Translations under genes and position numbers: made by a program
Shown: positions 1 to 6,277 of the stretch, one piece after another
Numbering within the stretch: position 1 is the first letter of the stretch
How the letters are laid out: each line of letters begins with the position of its first letter
The notes under the pieces: model-generated
Database searches by the model: none
What the model was told of the DNA's origin: nothing
The model's input: only the letters and a program-made list of their open reading frames with translations
Assembly: GCA_946628805.1 (NCBI GenBank)
Contig: CAMOXB010000096.1
Span: 1 to 6,620 of the forward strand
Direction of reading: 5' to 3'
Length of the DNA: 6,620 nt
Source: an uncultured Pseudomonadota bacterium
GTDB taxonomy: Bacteria; Pseudomonadota; Alphaproteobacteria; Rs-D84

Positions 1-140
1 CCCGTCCGTCAGTATGGCGTGGACATAAAGTCCCAGAAGTCCTGCTGTCCGGTCACCATGGCAATATCGAACGGTGGCGGAAACAACAATCGGACGAAAT
101 AACAAAAGAACGTCGTCCGGATTTAATAAAGGAAAACTAA
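1..140 (+). CDS. trmD: tRNA (guanine-N1)-methyltransferase TrmD, C-terminal fragment
   Basis: This is the 3' end of trmD. The reading frame starts at base 3, leaves 45 residues and ends at the TAA at 138-140; the 5' part is outside the window. TrmD methylates N1 of guanine 37 in tRNAs that have G36-G37, using S-adenosylmethionine, and so prevents +1 frameshifting. The visible part is the conserved C-terminal tail of the family: [19 protein letters not shown], then IERWRKQQS and a final ERRPDL. The stop is 1 bp before the rplS start codon, which matches the classical rpsP-rimM-trmD-rplS order and suggests co-transcription. The remnant matches the family closely and I see no sign of damage. The identification rests on the C-terminal motif and on synteny. 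Confidence 0.93.
   Translation, partial: RPSVWRGHKVPEVLLSGHHGNIERWRKQQSDEITKERRPDLIKEN
128..133 (+). promoter_or_regulatory. Ribosome binding site of rplS
   Basis: The sequence AAAGGA lies 8 nt before the ATG at 142, inside the last codons of trmD. It is a good Shine-Dalgarno match at normal spacing and supports both the rplS start and translation coupled to trmD. Confidence 0.7.
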
Positions 141-141
141 A

Positions 142-531
142 ATGAGCATAATTAAAAAAATTGAACAAGAACAAGTTGCAAAATTAAAAGGCGACAAAGT
201 TATCCCTGCTTTCAAGGCTGGTGATACAGTAAAAGTTCATGTTAAAATTAAAGATGGTGATAAATTCCGTATCCAATTATTCGAAGGTGTTGTTATTGCA
301 CGCGATGGCGGAAACGGAAATAATGCTTCGTTCACTGTGCGTCGTGAATCTTATGGCGTTGGTGTTGAACGTAAATTCCCATTATATTCACCTGCAATCG
401 AAAAGATTGAAAAAGTTCGCGTCGGTAAAGTCCGTCGTTCGAAATTGTTCTTCTTGCGCGGTTTGTCGGGTAAAAAGGCTCGTATTGTTGAAGATTTGTC
501 TGCATCTGCTAAAAAAGGCAGCGAAGATTAA
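142..531 (+). CDS. rplS: 50S ribosomal protein L19
   Basis: It encodes 129 residues of bL19, a 50S subunit protein at the interface with the 30S subunit. The family pattern is clear: an N-terminal helix rich in K and E, a basic beta-barrel region containing [10 protein letters not shown], the segment [17 protein letters not shown] at about 64-80, [10 protein letters not shown], and RRSKLFFLR at 98-106. The protein is a little longer than the E. coli form (about 115 residues) because of a lysine- and serine-containing tail after GKKARIVED. It starts 1 bp after the trmD stop, as expected for this operon. A hairpin with a U-tract begins 16 bp after the stop codon and probably limits transcription beyond rplS. 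There is no alternative identification. Confidence 0.97.
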   Translation: MSIIKKIEQEQVAKLKGDKVIPAFKAGDTVKVHVKIKDGDKFRIQLFEGVVIARDGGNGNNASFTVRRESYGVGVERKFPLYSPAIEKIEKVRVGKVRRSKLFFLRGLSGKKARIVEDLSASAKKGSED

Positions 532-546
532 TCTTTGCACAAAATA

Positions 547-611
547 AAAAACGGGGGTGTTAAAATGCGATTGATAAAAAAATTGTGTTTGTTTATAACA
601 CCCCTGTTTTT
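547..611 (+). terminator. Terminator-like hairpin over the start of the DUF2155 gene
   Basis: Bases 547-562 pair with 596-611. This gives 15 Watson-Crick pairs and one G-U pair (553 with 605), with a perfect GC-rich core GGGGTGTTA/TAACACCCC at 554-562 and 596-604. The loop is 33 nt. An A-tract precedes the core, and the 3' arm runs into a T-tract at 607-611 followed by ATT, as in an intrinsic terminator. The 5' arm contains the Shine-Dalgarno sequence of the downstream gene, and its ATG (565) is in the loop. The 3' arm lies in the signal-peptide codons. It could act as a rplS terminator or attenuator, as a structure blocking translation, or as both. The pairing is seen directly; its role is inferred. 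Confidence 0.7.
553..559 (+). promoter_or_regulatory. Ribosome binding site of the DUF2155-like gene, sequestered in a stem
   Basis: GGGGGTG resembles the consensus GGAGGTG and ends 5 nt before the ATG at 565. This decides the start in favour of 565 over a TTG at 535. All seven bases are paired in the 547-611 hairpin, so ribosome access would require the hairpin to open or not to form. Confidence 0.65.
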
Positions 612-924
612 ATTATCAAATTTCTCTGCTTTTGCATATATTGAAAAAGATACGGCGATTTTACGTGTTATGAACAAGGCGGCAGGTAAAACGCAAATCG
701 TATCATCTGCTGTTAATAAAACGACACAATACGACGGATTAAATATAATCGTCAGAAACTGCAAGCAAAGCGACCCGTTTGATGCGGAAAATTATTTTGC
801 TTTTGTGGAAATATATACAAAATCAGATGAAAGAATTTTCAGTGGTTGGATGAATCATAACGAACCAGGTCAAAATCCTTTGCAAGACGACACGTACGAT
901 GTCTGGTTGGAAAAGTGTGAGTAA
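565..924 (+). CDS. Secreted DUF2155-like protein
   Basis: It encodes 119 residues from the ATG at 565, which has a strong Shine-Dalgarno sequence. Residues 1-24 form a signal peptide: basic start MRLIKK, hydrophobic core LCLFITPLFLLS, and an SAFA cleavage site before Tyr25. The Cys at position 8 is not in a lipobox, so a soluble periplasmic product is expected. The mature part matches the pattern I know for DUF2155: a start like AILRVMNKAAGKTQ, then LNIIVRNC (Cys66), YFAFVEIYTK, IFSGWM at about 91-96, and a C-terminal YDVWLEKC (Cys118). The two cysteines sit where the family has its conserved pair and could form a disulfide. The family's function is unknown to me. The next gene begins 3 bp after the stop, which suggests co-transcription. 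The assignment comes from remembered motifs and was not confirmed by a search. Confidence 0.8.
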   Translation: MRLIKKLCLFITPLFLLSNFSAFAYIEKDTAILRVMNKAAGKTQIVSSAVNKTTQYDGLNIIVRNCKQSDPFDAENYFAFVEIYTKSDERIFSGWMNHNEPGQNPLQDDTYDVWLEKCE

Positions 925-927
925 GCC

Positions 928-1260
928 ATGACAAAACGAACAAGATTTCAACAGATTAAATTGTTTATCAAAATATCAATAGCTGTTTGTGTGTTGGCTA
1001 TCTTTGTTGTGATTGGTATATTTATGCGTCCGACACGCACGTTTGAAAATGCGCCATTGGGCAAATGGTTGTCATTAAATGAACAACAACGTGTTTCAAC
1101 AATTCAACGTGTTGTTCATAATCCGATTGATTCAGACATATTGATTAAATGCGTTGACAAGATTGCAGCCTTGCAAAAATCCAATGAAATGCAGATACAG
1201 TATGCAATTGTATTTTGTGACAAGGCTATGATACAAAGTGAAGATAAAAATGAACAATGA
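928..1260 (+). CDS. Small membrane-anchored protein of unknown function
   Basis: I do not recognise this 110-residue protein. It has a basic N-terminus (MTKRTR and later lysines), one hydrophobic segment at about residues 11-33, and a C-terminal domain of about 75 residues with no further membrane segment. By the positive-inside rule the N-terminus is cytoplasmic and the C-terminal domain periplasmic. That domain contains WLSLNEQQRVSTIQRVV and two cysteines (75 and 97) that could pair. The ATG is 3 bp after the stop of the DUF2155-like gene with no strong ribosome site of its own, which points to translational coupling. Its 3' end overlaps the start of tsaD. Tight packing on both sides supports a real gene that may work with the upstream secreted protein, but this is context only. 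Confidence 0.75.
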   Translation: MTKRTRFQQIKLFIKISIAVCVLAIFVVIGIFMRPTRTFENAPLGKWLSLNEQQRVSTIQRVVHNPIDSDILIKCVDKIAALQKSNEMQIQYAIVFCDKAMIQSEDKNEQ

Positions 1261-2374
1261 AAATTTAATTATAACTGATATGGGTGCTTCTGGTGATAAT
1301 AAACATTCAGAACACGCGACATTGTGCCTTGGGATTGAATCATCATGTGATGAAACCAGCGCGGCGATTATTGACAGTGATCGCAATATATTATCACATA
1401 TAATTTATTCGCAAATACCCGAACATCAAAAATATGGTGGTGTTGTTCCTGAATTGGCAGCGCGTGCACATATTCTGGCAATTGATGAAGTGATAAAATT
1501 GACACTGGAACGTGCAAATAAAACAATTGATGATATTGATGTTATTGCGGCAACTGCCGGACCTGGATTAATCGGTGGTGTTTTGGTTGGTTGGATGGCG
1601 GCAACAGGTATTGCAAACGCGACAAACAAACCATTGGTTGCGGTTAATCATTTGGAAGGACACGCATTGGTTCCACGTCTTAAAGCCGCATCTGCGACTG
1701 ATTCTGCAACGAATATAGATGTTGAATTTCCATATTTGTTAATGCTGGCGTCTGGTGGACATTGCCAGATTTTATTGGTGCATGGTGTCGGGAAATATGA
1801 ATTAATCGGTCAGACTTTGGACGACAGTGCTGGCGAAGCCTTTGACAAGATTTCAAAAATGTTGGGATTGGGATATCCGGGTGGTCCAATCGTTGATAAA
1901 CGTGCGCAAATTGGTGATGCAAAACGTTTCCATTTTCCGCGTCCGTTATGTGATAAACCGGGATGTGATTTTTCGTTTTCAGGTATAAAAACGGCAGCGC
2001 GTATGATGTTGGATAAAACCCCAGAATCAGATATTGATGAAACATTTATAAACGATTTCTGTGCATCGTTTCAGTCTGCAGTCGTTGATTGTATTACAAA
2101 CAGATTGCATAATGCATTAAATGACGAACGCGTTAAAAACGCCAATCCAAAAACTATGGTTGTTGCGGGTGGTGTTGCGAAAAACAGTGCAGTTCGCGCA
2201 GCAATGGAAAATCTGGCAAATAAATCAGGTATGTTATTTGCCGCGCCACCAATGAATCTTTGCACTGATAACGGCGCAATGATTGCATGGGCAGGATTAG
2301 AAAACTATCGCATTGGCAAGGTCGTTTCTGAACCAATTGCGCCCCGCCCCCGTTGGCCATTGACAGAATTGTAA
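1250..2374 (+). CDS. tsaD: tRNA N6-adenosine threonylcarbamoyltransferase TsaD
   Basis: It encodes 374 residues from the ATG at 1250. TsaD, working with TsaB and TsaE, transfers the threonylcarbamoyl group from threonylcarbamoyl-AMP to A37 of tRNAs that read ANN codons, in the cytoplasm. The ASKHA-fold signature is complete: LGIESSCDET at about 27-36, the metal-binding NHLEGH with His134 and His138, LLMLASGGHCQI, LDDSAGEAFDKISKMLGLGYPGG (190-212), FSFSGIKTA, AGGVAKN at 316-322, and CTDNGAMIAWAG with metal ligand Asp340. The family normally starts only a few residues before LGIE, so about 24 extra residues are present here. A GTG at 1238 or a later codon could be the true start. The gene overlaps its upstream neighbour by 11 bp. 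No tsaB or tsaE is in the window. A terminator follows 9 bp after the stop. Confidence 0.96.
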   Translation: MNNENLIITDMGASGDNKHSEHATLCLGIESSCDETSAAIIDSDRNILSHIIYSQIPEHQKYGGVVPELAARAHILAIDEVIKLTLERANKTIDDIDVIAATAGPGLIGGVLVGWMAATGIANATNKPLVAVNHLEGHALVPRLKAASATDSATNIDVEFPYLLMLASGGHCQILLVHGVGKYELIGQTLDDSAGEAFDKISKMLGLGYPGGPIVDKRAQIGDAKRFHFPRPLCDKPGCDFSFSGIKTAARMMLDKTPESDIDETFINDFCASFQSAVVDCITNRLHNALNDERVKNANPKTMVVAGGVAKNSAVRAAMENLANKSGMLFAAPPMNLCTDNGAMIAWAGLENYRIGKVVSEPIAPRPRWPLTEL

Positions 2375-2383
2375 AATAATAAT

Positions 2384-2409
2384 TCCCCACATTGATTTGT
2401 GGGGATTTT
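2384..2409 (+). terminator. Rho-independent terminator after tsaD
   Basis: TCCCCACA (2384-2391) pairs perfectly with TGTGGGGA (2398-2405) over 8 bp with a 6-nt loop, followed by TTTT at 2406-2409. It starts 9 bp after the tsaD stop. The T-tract is short, so termination may be partial. Confidence 0.75.
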
Positions 2410-2420
2410 GATGTTATAAT
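2392..2420 (+). promoter_or_regulatory. Sigma70-type promoter for the 168-aa gene, xseA and DUF488 operon
   Basis: The -35 is TTGATT (2392-2397), the spacer is exactly 17 bp, and the -10 is a consensus TATAAT (2415-2420) preceded by an extended -10 TGT. The expected transcription start is about 2427-2428, at the ATG itself, so the mRNA would be leaderless. The -35 hexamer is the loop of the tsaD terminator. No Shine-Dalgarno sequence is present before the ATG, which fits a leaderless start. Confidence 0.72.
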
Positions 2421-2427
2421 TTGCAGT

Positions 2428-2934
2428 ATGAGATTAAAGAAAGACCCTGTTTTATATAAAGAAGCTACAAAAAAGATTTTGGCACAGATTGATGCAATGC
2501 GTTTAGAACCAGAAAAACGCGACCGTGCAATTCATCTGGTACAATTATTTCGTGAATCTTTTACAAATTCTGAAATTAAAAAGGCTACTTTTTTAGCAAA
2601 CTCAAAAGATAATATTTGGGATTTAGGGTATGATTCTGCCGGCTTTTGTCGTGTATCCAGTATTTCTTTTATGGTCGCAATGGATTGGCATGATTGGCAA
2701 TTAATGGCGGTCGATAAAGATCGTGGTGAATGGTATTATTCGCATCATTATTTACGCCATAAACCCAGCGGTAAAATACTTGATTTAACATATGATCAAT
2801 TTTTGCAACCTGTTCCTTATAAAGCAGGCCACAGTGTTGATATGGGTGCTTTCTTGAAAGACGAAACGTCTGTATTTGCGAACAGTATCGGTCTGGATTT
2901 GAAAAAATTATTGATTGAAACCAAAGGAAAATAA
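2428..2934 (+). CDS. Uncharacterised 168-aa protein, possible Cys-His-Asp enzyme fold
   Basis: I do not recognise a named family. The 168 residues have no signal peptide or membrane segment, so the protein is probably cytoplasmic. The N-terminal third is charged and helical in character. The central region has the order GFCRVSSISFMVAM (Cys74), then SHHYLRH (His106-107), then GKILDLTYDQF (Asp119 and Asp123). This Cys-His-Asp order with a helix after the Cys resembles transglutaminase or papain-like folds and small phage-associated proteins that end in a similar ...DLTxDQF stretch; that link is inference. The start is the ATG just downstream of a strong -10 box; a TTG at 2392 would lie upstream of the transcription start. 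The stop is 3 bp before xseA, so the two are almost certainly co-transcribed. Codon use looks like that of its neighbours. Confidence 0.82.
   Translation: MRLKKDPVLYKEATKKILAQIDAMRLEPEKRDRAIHLVQLFRESFTNSEIKKATFLANSKDNIWDLGYDSAGFCRVSSISFMVAMDWHDWQLMAVDKDRGEWYYSHHYLRHKPSGKILDLTYDQFLQPVPYKAGHSVDMGAFLKDETSVFANSIGLDLKKLLIETKGK
2923..2928 (+). promoter_or_regulatory. Ribosome binding site of xseA
   Basis: AAAGGA lies in the last codons of the upstream gene, 9 nt before the GTG at 2938. It supports GTG as the xseA start rather than the ATG at 2974, which has no comparable site. Confidence 0.65.
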
Positions 2935-2937
2935 TTC

Positions 2938-4170
2938 GTGTTACCAAAACCAGAACCTTTTGTTAAACCAGATATGATATTCAGCGTTTCTGATGCGTCG
3001 CAATTATTAAAAAAAGTTGTTGAAACGGCATTTCCTGAAATTCGTATTCGTGGTGAATTGTCACAAATTACACACGCGTCATCTGGTCATTTGTATATGA
3101 CAATAAAGGACGCAGGGGCGGCAATAAACGCGATTATTTGGCGCGGAACACCGGTTAATTTCAAATTGGAAGAAGGCGCCGAAGTAATTGTCACTGGGCA
3201 TTTCACAACATATCCTGCGCGCAGTAATTATCAAATTATTATATCATCAATTGAAATGGCAGGCGTTGGCGCAATCCTTAAAATGCTGGAAGAAAGAAAG
3301 CAAAAACTTGCCGCCGAAGGATTGTTTGATGCATCACGCAAAAAGCCTTTACCACGTTTCCCACAAACAATTGGCGTGGTAACCAGCCCGACTGGGGCGG
3401 CATTTCAAGATATTCAAAACCGTTTGCGCGAAAGATTTCCGGTGCGTGTATTGCTTTACCCTGCAACTGTCCAAGGAACAACTGCCGCACTTAAAGTTGC
3501 CGCCGGGATTGAATATTTTAACCGTATGAACAACGTTGATGTTATTATTGTTGCACGTGGCGGTGGCGCATTGGAAGATTTGCTGCCTTTTTCCGAAGAA
3601 ATCGTTGTTCGTGCCGCCGCAGCCAGTCATATACCATTAATATCAGGTGTTGGACATGAACCAGATTGGATGTTGATTGATTTTGCGTCTGACGTGCGCG
3701 CCCCAACCCCGACTGGTGCCGCGGAAATGGTTGTGCCGACCAAGATATCTTTGATTCAAGAATTGGATAATTTATCACATCGATTAAATGCAGCCTTTAC
3801 ATCACAATTGGTTAATCTGAAACAGCGCGTGAATAATATTAACATCAAAAGCCCAAAACAGGTTTTGATGGAACAATCACAGCGTCTGGACGATTTGGCG
3901 CGCACAATGAATATTGTTATCGATAAAAAATTACAATACGTTCATCAACGTATTGAATTAATGTCGCGCTTTCCGACCATATTGGAAAACAAATTATTGC
4001 GTTTGAATCAATCGGTAAATCATATGGGACAAATGTTAAATTCAATGTCCTATAAGAACGTATTACAACGCGGATATGCGATTGTGCGTGATGCAAATAA
4101 TAAAATAATCAGTACATCGTCCGCCACCCCTGCATCAATCGAATTTGCTGATGGAATATTAAAGTTATGA
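2938..4170 (+). CDS. xseA: Exodeoxyribonuclease VII large subunit XseA
   Basis: It encodes 410 residues starting with GTG. XseA is the catalytic subunit of exonuclease VII, which degrades single-stranded DNA from both ends into oligonucleotides together with several copies of XseB. The N-terminal OB-fold is at about residues 12-110 (FSVSDASQLLKKVVE, IRGELSQ, GHLYMTIKD). The catalytic domain shows GVVTSPTGAAFQDIQNRLRERFP (146-168), VARGGGALEDLLPF (205-218), GVGHEPD (237-243) and DFASDVRAPTPTGAAE (248-263). A long helical, coiled-coil-like region follows at about 265-370, and the C-terminal segment has LQRGYAIVRD. It is shorter than the E. coli protein (about 456 residues), mainly in the helical region and tail. 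It lies 3 bp after the upstream gene and shares ATGA with the downstream gene. xseB is not in the window. Confidence 0.96.
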   Translation: MLPKPEPFVKPDMIFSVSDASQLLKKVVETAFPEIRIRGELSQITHASSGHLYMTIKDAGAAINAIIWRGTPVNFKLEEGAEVIVTGHFTTYPARSNYQIIISSIEMAGVGAILKMLEERKQKLAAEGLFDASRKKPLPRFPQTIGVVTSPTGAAFQDIQNRLRERFPVRVLLYPATVQGTTAALKVAAGIEYFNRMNNVDVIIVARGGGALEDLLPFSEEIVVRAAAASHIPLISGVGHEPDWMLIDFASDVRAPTPTGAAEMVVPTKISLIQELDNLSHRLNAAFTSQLVNLKQRVNNINIKSPKQVLMEQSQRLDDLARTMNIVIDKKLQYVHQRIELMSRFPTILENKLLRLNQSVNHMGQMLNSMSYKNVLQRGYAIVRDANNKIISTSSATPASIEFADGILKL

Positions 4171-4556
4171 TATATACTGGATATTGGTCAAAGTTAAAAG
4201 AATATGAACAAATCGGTCTGGTCCCAGTTGGGATATCTGGTAAAATCCCAGACGGTTTTAATGGCGTAAGATACCAACAATTGGCGCCGAAATACAGTTG
4301 GTGGAAACAATGGCACGATGAACATATGTCAAATGAATGGTTCGTTGAAAAATATTATGAGACGGTATTATCACAATTAAATCCGAATGATGTTATTGCC
4401 GATTTAAATAAAATTGGCAAAGATGTCGTGTTGTTATGCTATGAAACACCGGAAAAGTTTTGTCATCGTCATCTGGCGGCAGATTGGCTGAATAAAAATA
4501 CTGATACTAATATCATTGAATACGAATTGCCAGCAAAACAACCAGAATTATTTTAA
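4167..4556 (+). CDS. DUF488-family protein
   Basis: It encodes 129 residues and has no signal peptide or membrane segment. The pattern fits DUF488-like proteins: an N-terminal IYTGYWSKLKEY, the segment VGISGKIPDGFNGVRYQQLAPKY (21-43), and the diagnostic late motif VVLLCYETPEKFCHRHLAADWL (87-108), with Cys91, Cys99 and His100/His102. The CYE...CHR motif is conserved across the family, whose biochemical role I do not know. The start codon overlaps the xseA stop as ATGA (4167-4170), so translation is probably coupled to xseA. It is the last gene of the operon; a strong terminator begins 9 bp after the stop. The family call is by remembered motif; the link to exonuclease VII is only by context. 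Confidence 0.85.
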   Translation: MIYTGYWSKLKEYEQIGLVPVGISGKIPDGFNGVRYQQLAPKYSWWKQWHDEHMSNEWFVEKYYETVLSQLNPNDVIADLNKIGKDVVLLCYETPEKFCHRHLAADWLNKNTDTNIIEYELPAKQPELF

Positions 4557-4564
4557 ATAAAAAT

Positions 4565-4590
4565 AAAAACGCCCGTTTGGGCGTTTTTTT
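4565..4590. terminator. Bidirectional terminator between the DUF488 gene and recN
   Basis: The GC core ACGCCC (4569-4574) pairs with GGGCGT (4579-4584) around a 4-nt GTTT loop. A further four A-T pairs extend the stem to 4565 and 4588. On the plus strand it is followed by a run of seven T (4584-4590). On the minus strand it is followed by a T-rich TTTTTATTTTTATT tract. It can therefore end both convergent transcripts, and it overlaps the recN stop codon (4589-4591). Confidence 0.9.
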
Positions 4591-6241
4591 AATGCTTTAT
4601 TAATGTCTTTGCGGTGGCAATTGATTCATCGGTTATTGTTGCGCCACTGATTATACGCGCAATTTCATTTATTCGTTCGTCACCGCTTATTTCATTAACA
4701 GTTGTGGTTGTTGTATTGTTATTACTTTGTTTTGAAATCTTGAAATGTTTATCTGCAAACCCTGCAACCTGGGCGGAATGAGTAATAACCAACAATTGTT
4801 CATTTTGTGCCAATTTATTCAAACGTGCACCAACCGCGGCGGCAGTTGCGCCACTGATTCCTGTATCTAATTCATCAAATACAATTGTCTTTTTGTTGTT
4901 TGGATTATTTAACACAACACGCAGCGCAAGCATAAAACGCGATAATTCACCCCCAGACGCGATTTTGTGCAATGGTGCGAATGGTGTTCCTGGATTCGTT
5001 TTAATCATAAATACAACGTCGTTTGTGCCGTTTGCAGATGGTTCGGATTTTTGAATGTCGACCATAAAGTCAGCCGAACCCAGTTTTAAATCTGGCAATT
5101 CTTTTAATATCTGTTCGCGCAAATTATCGGCGGCACTTTCACGCATTTGTGATAATTTGTCGGCGCATTCATTAAATATTTTGGTGTATTTTTCAACATC
5201 CGCCCTGCTTTTCTTTAGTTCAACATCGGAATTATCAATCGCGTTTAATTGATTTTCCATTTCAATCAATTTATTTGGTAATTCATCACAACTGCAACGA
5301 TGTTTGCGTGCCAGTGCGCGTATTGCAAACAATCTTTCTTCAATAGAATCAATGTCATCAATATTTGTGTTTTCAGGATGAATTTGTTCGCCAATTTCTG
5401 CAACAATATTCGCCGCATCATACAATTTATCAATAGCGTCAGAATATGGATTTGGTTCGGTTTTTATACGTTCAAGAATATGTGCAACCGAACAAATTTG
5501 TTCGTCTAATGAATTACCACCATTTTTTAATACTTCGATTGCATCATTTAATATACCTGCATTTTTTTCTGCATTCATCATCGCCGCGCGTGCGTTTGCC
5601 AATTCGTCTTCTTCACCGGGTTGCGGATTTAATTTACGTAATTCCGATACATTGTGTTCCAAGAAATCGCGTTCAGATTCAGATTTTTCCAGAATTTCAG
5701 TTAATTCTTTTAAACGTCTTTGTGATGTATGTAAATCGTTATAAGCGGATTTTGTTTTATCTAATTGTTGTGCAAAATCACTGTTATAAAGGCATGTGTA
5801 TTCATCCAGCGATGTTAAATGTGTTGCTGCATCCAATAAAGAATGATTTTCAAATTGCCCATGAATTTCAACGATTTCATCACCAACTTGCTTTAATACT
5901 TTTATTGATACAGGAATATCATTAATCCACGCTCTGCTTTTCCCGTCCACTGATAATGTGCGGCGCAAAATCAAACCATCGTTATAATCAATACCGTTTT
6001 CATCTAATACATTTTTAGCATTGTCGTTTATATAATCAAATTCCGCAGATACAGACGCCATATCACAGCCGTTGCGAATCAATCCGGTATCAGAACGTGC
6101 GCCCAACGCCAACGACAGTGCGTCCAACAAAATACTTTTACCTGCGCCGGTTTCCCCGGTCATAATATTAAGCCCGTTACCGAATTGCAGATTCAGTTTT
6201 TCAATTAAAACGATATTTGAAATATAAAGACTTGTTAACAT
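4589..6241 (-). CDS. recN: DNA repair protein RecN
   Basis: It encodes 550 residues, the usual length for RecN, an SMC-like ATPase that acts at double-strand breaks during recombinational repair. The N-terminal ATPase half has LYISNIVLIEKLNLQF and Walker A GETGAGKS at 29-36, then the family motif IHGQFENHSLL (126-136). A central coiled coil spans about 155-385, with many E, K and L residues and a break near NPQPGEEDEL. The C-terminal half has the ABC signature ASGGELSRF (428-436), Walker B IVFDELDTGISG (453-464) and the H-loop ITHSAQVAGFADKH (486-499). A run of Asn and Thr (about 506-514) precedes the last 36 residues and is probably a flexible linker. The start ATG lies 6 nt after a TATAAT box. 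The gene is convergent with the xseA operon. Confidence 0.97.
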   Translation of the reverse strand: MLTSLYISNIVLIEKLNLQFGNGLNIMTGETGAGKSILLDALSLALGARSDTGLIRNGCDMASVSAEFDYINDNAKNVLDENGIDYNDGLILRRTLSVDGKSRAWINDIPVSIKVLKQVGDEIVEIHGQFENHSLLDAATHLTSLDEYTCLYNSDFAQQLDKTKSAYNDLHTSQRRLKELTEILEKSESERDFLEHNVSELRKLNPQPGEEDELANARAAMMNAEKNAGILNDAIEVLKNGGNSLDEQICSVAHILERIKTEPNPYSDAIDKLYDAANIVAEIGEQIHPENTNIDDIDSIEERLFAIRALARKHRCSCDELPNKLIEMENQLNAIDNSDVELKKSRADVEKYTKIFNECADKLSQMRESAADNLREQILKELPDLKLGSADFMVDIQKSEPSANGTNDVVFMIKTNPGTPFAPLHKIASGGELSRFMLALRVVLNNPNNKKTIVFDELDTGISGATAAAVGARLNKLAQNEQLLVITHSAQVAGFADKHFKISKQSNNNTTTTTVNEISGDERINEIARIISGATITDESIATAKTLIKH

Positions 6242-6247
6242 AGTCAG

Positions 6248-6277
6248 ATTATAGACATTTTTTCAAGCCTTTTTCAA
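6248..6277 (-). promoter_or_regulatory. recN promoter, probable leaderless start
   Basis: Read on the minus strand, TTGAAA (6277-6272) is the -35, the spacer is 18 bp, and a consensus TATAAT (6253-6248) is the -10. The standard transcription start is 6241, the A of the recN ATG. Only six bases (CTGACT) separate the -10 from the start codon and there is no ribosome binding site. I see no GTTC-N7-GTTC or CTGT-N8-ACAG LexA-type box around it. Confidence 0.68.

Noticed and set aside
524..535. Palindrome AAGATTAATCTT at the rplS stop codon
   Set aside because: It is a perfect 12-bp palindrome but has no loop, is AT-rich and overlaps the final codons; it is most likely chance.
239..547. 102-residue open frame overlapping rplS in another frame
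   Set aside because: rplS matches L19 along its whole length; the alternative frame shows no family signal and is a shadow.
535..563. TTGCAC (535-540) with TGTTAA (558-563) as a promoter before the DUF2155-like gene
   Set aside because: The spacing is 17 bp but the -10 matches only 3 of 6 consensus bases and the start would fall inside the hairpin loop near the ATG. Not convincing without transcript data.
535..564. TTG at 535 as an upstream start for the DUF2155-like gene
   Set aside because: It has no ribosome site, would put ten polar residues ahead of a normal signal peptide, and the ATG at 565 has a strong Shine-Dalgarno sequence.
1238..1249. GTG at 1238 as the tsaD start
   Set aside because: It would add four more residues to an already long N-terminus and has a poorly spaced ribosome site; the ATG at 1250 is preferred but not proven.
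1270..1282. TATAAC at 1270-1275 before ATG 1280 as another leaderless promoter inside tsaD
   Set aside because: Only 4 nt separate it from the ATG, there is no good -35, and the hexamer lies in coding sequence.
1680..2045. 121-residue minus-strand open frame within tsaD
   Set aside because: It is fully contained in conserved tsaD sequence and has no start signals or motifs of its own.
5446..5925. 159-residue open frame on the plus strand inside recN
   Set aside because: It is antisense to the coiled-coil part of a well-supported recN, has a composition typical of an antisense shadow (many Leu, His, Ile), and has no ribosome site or recognisable motif.
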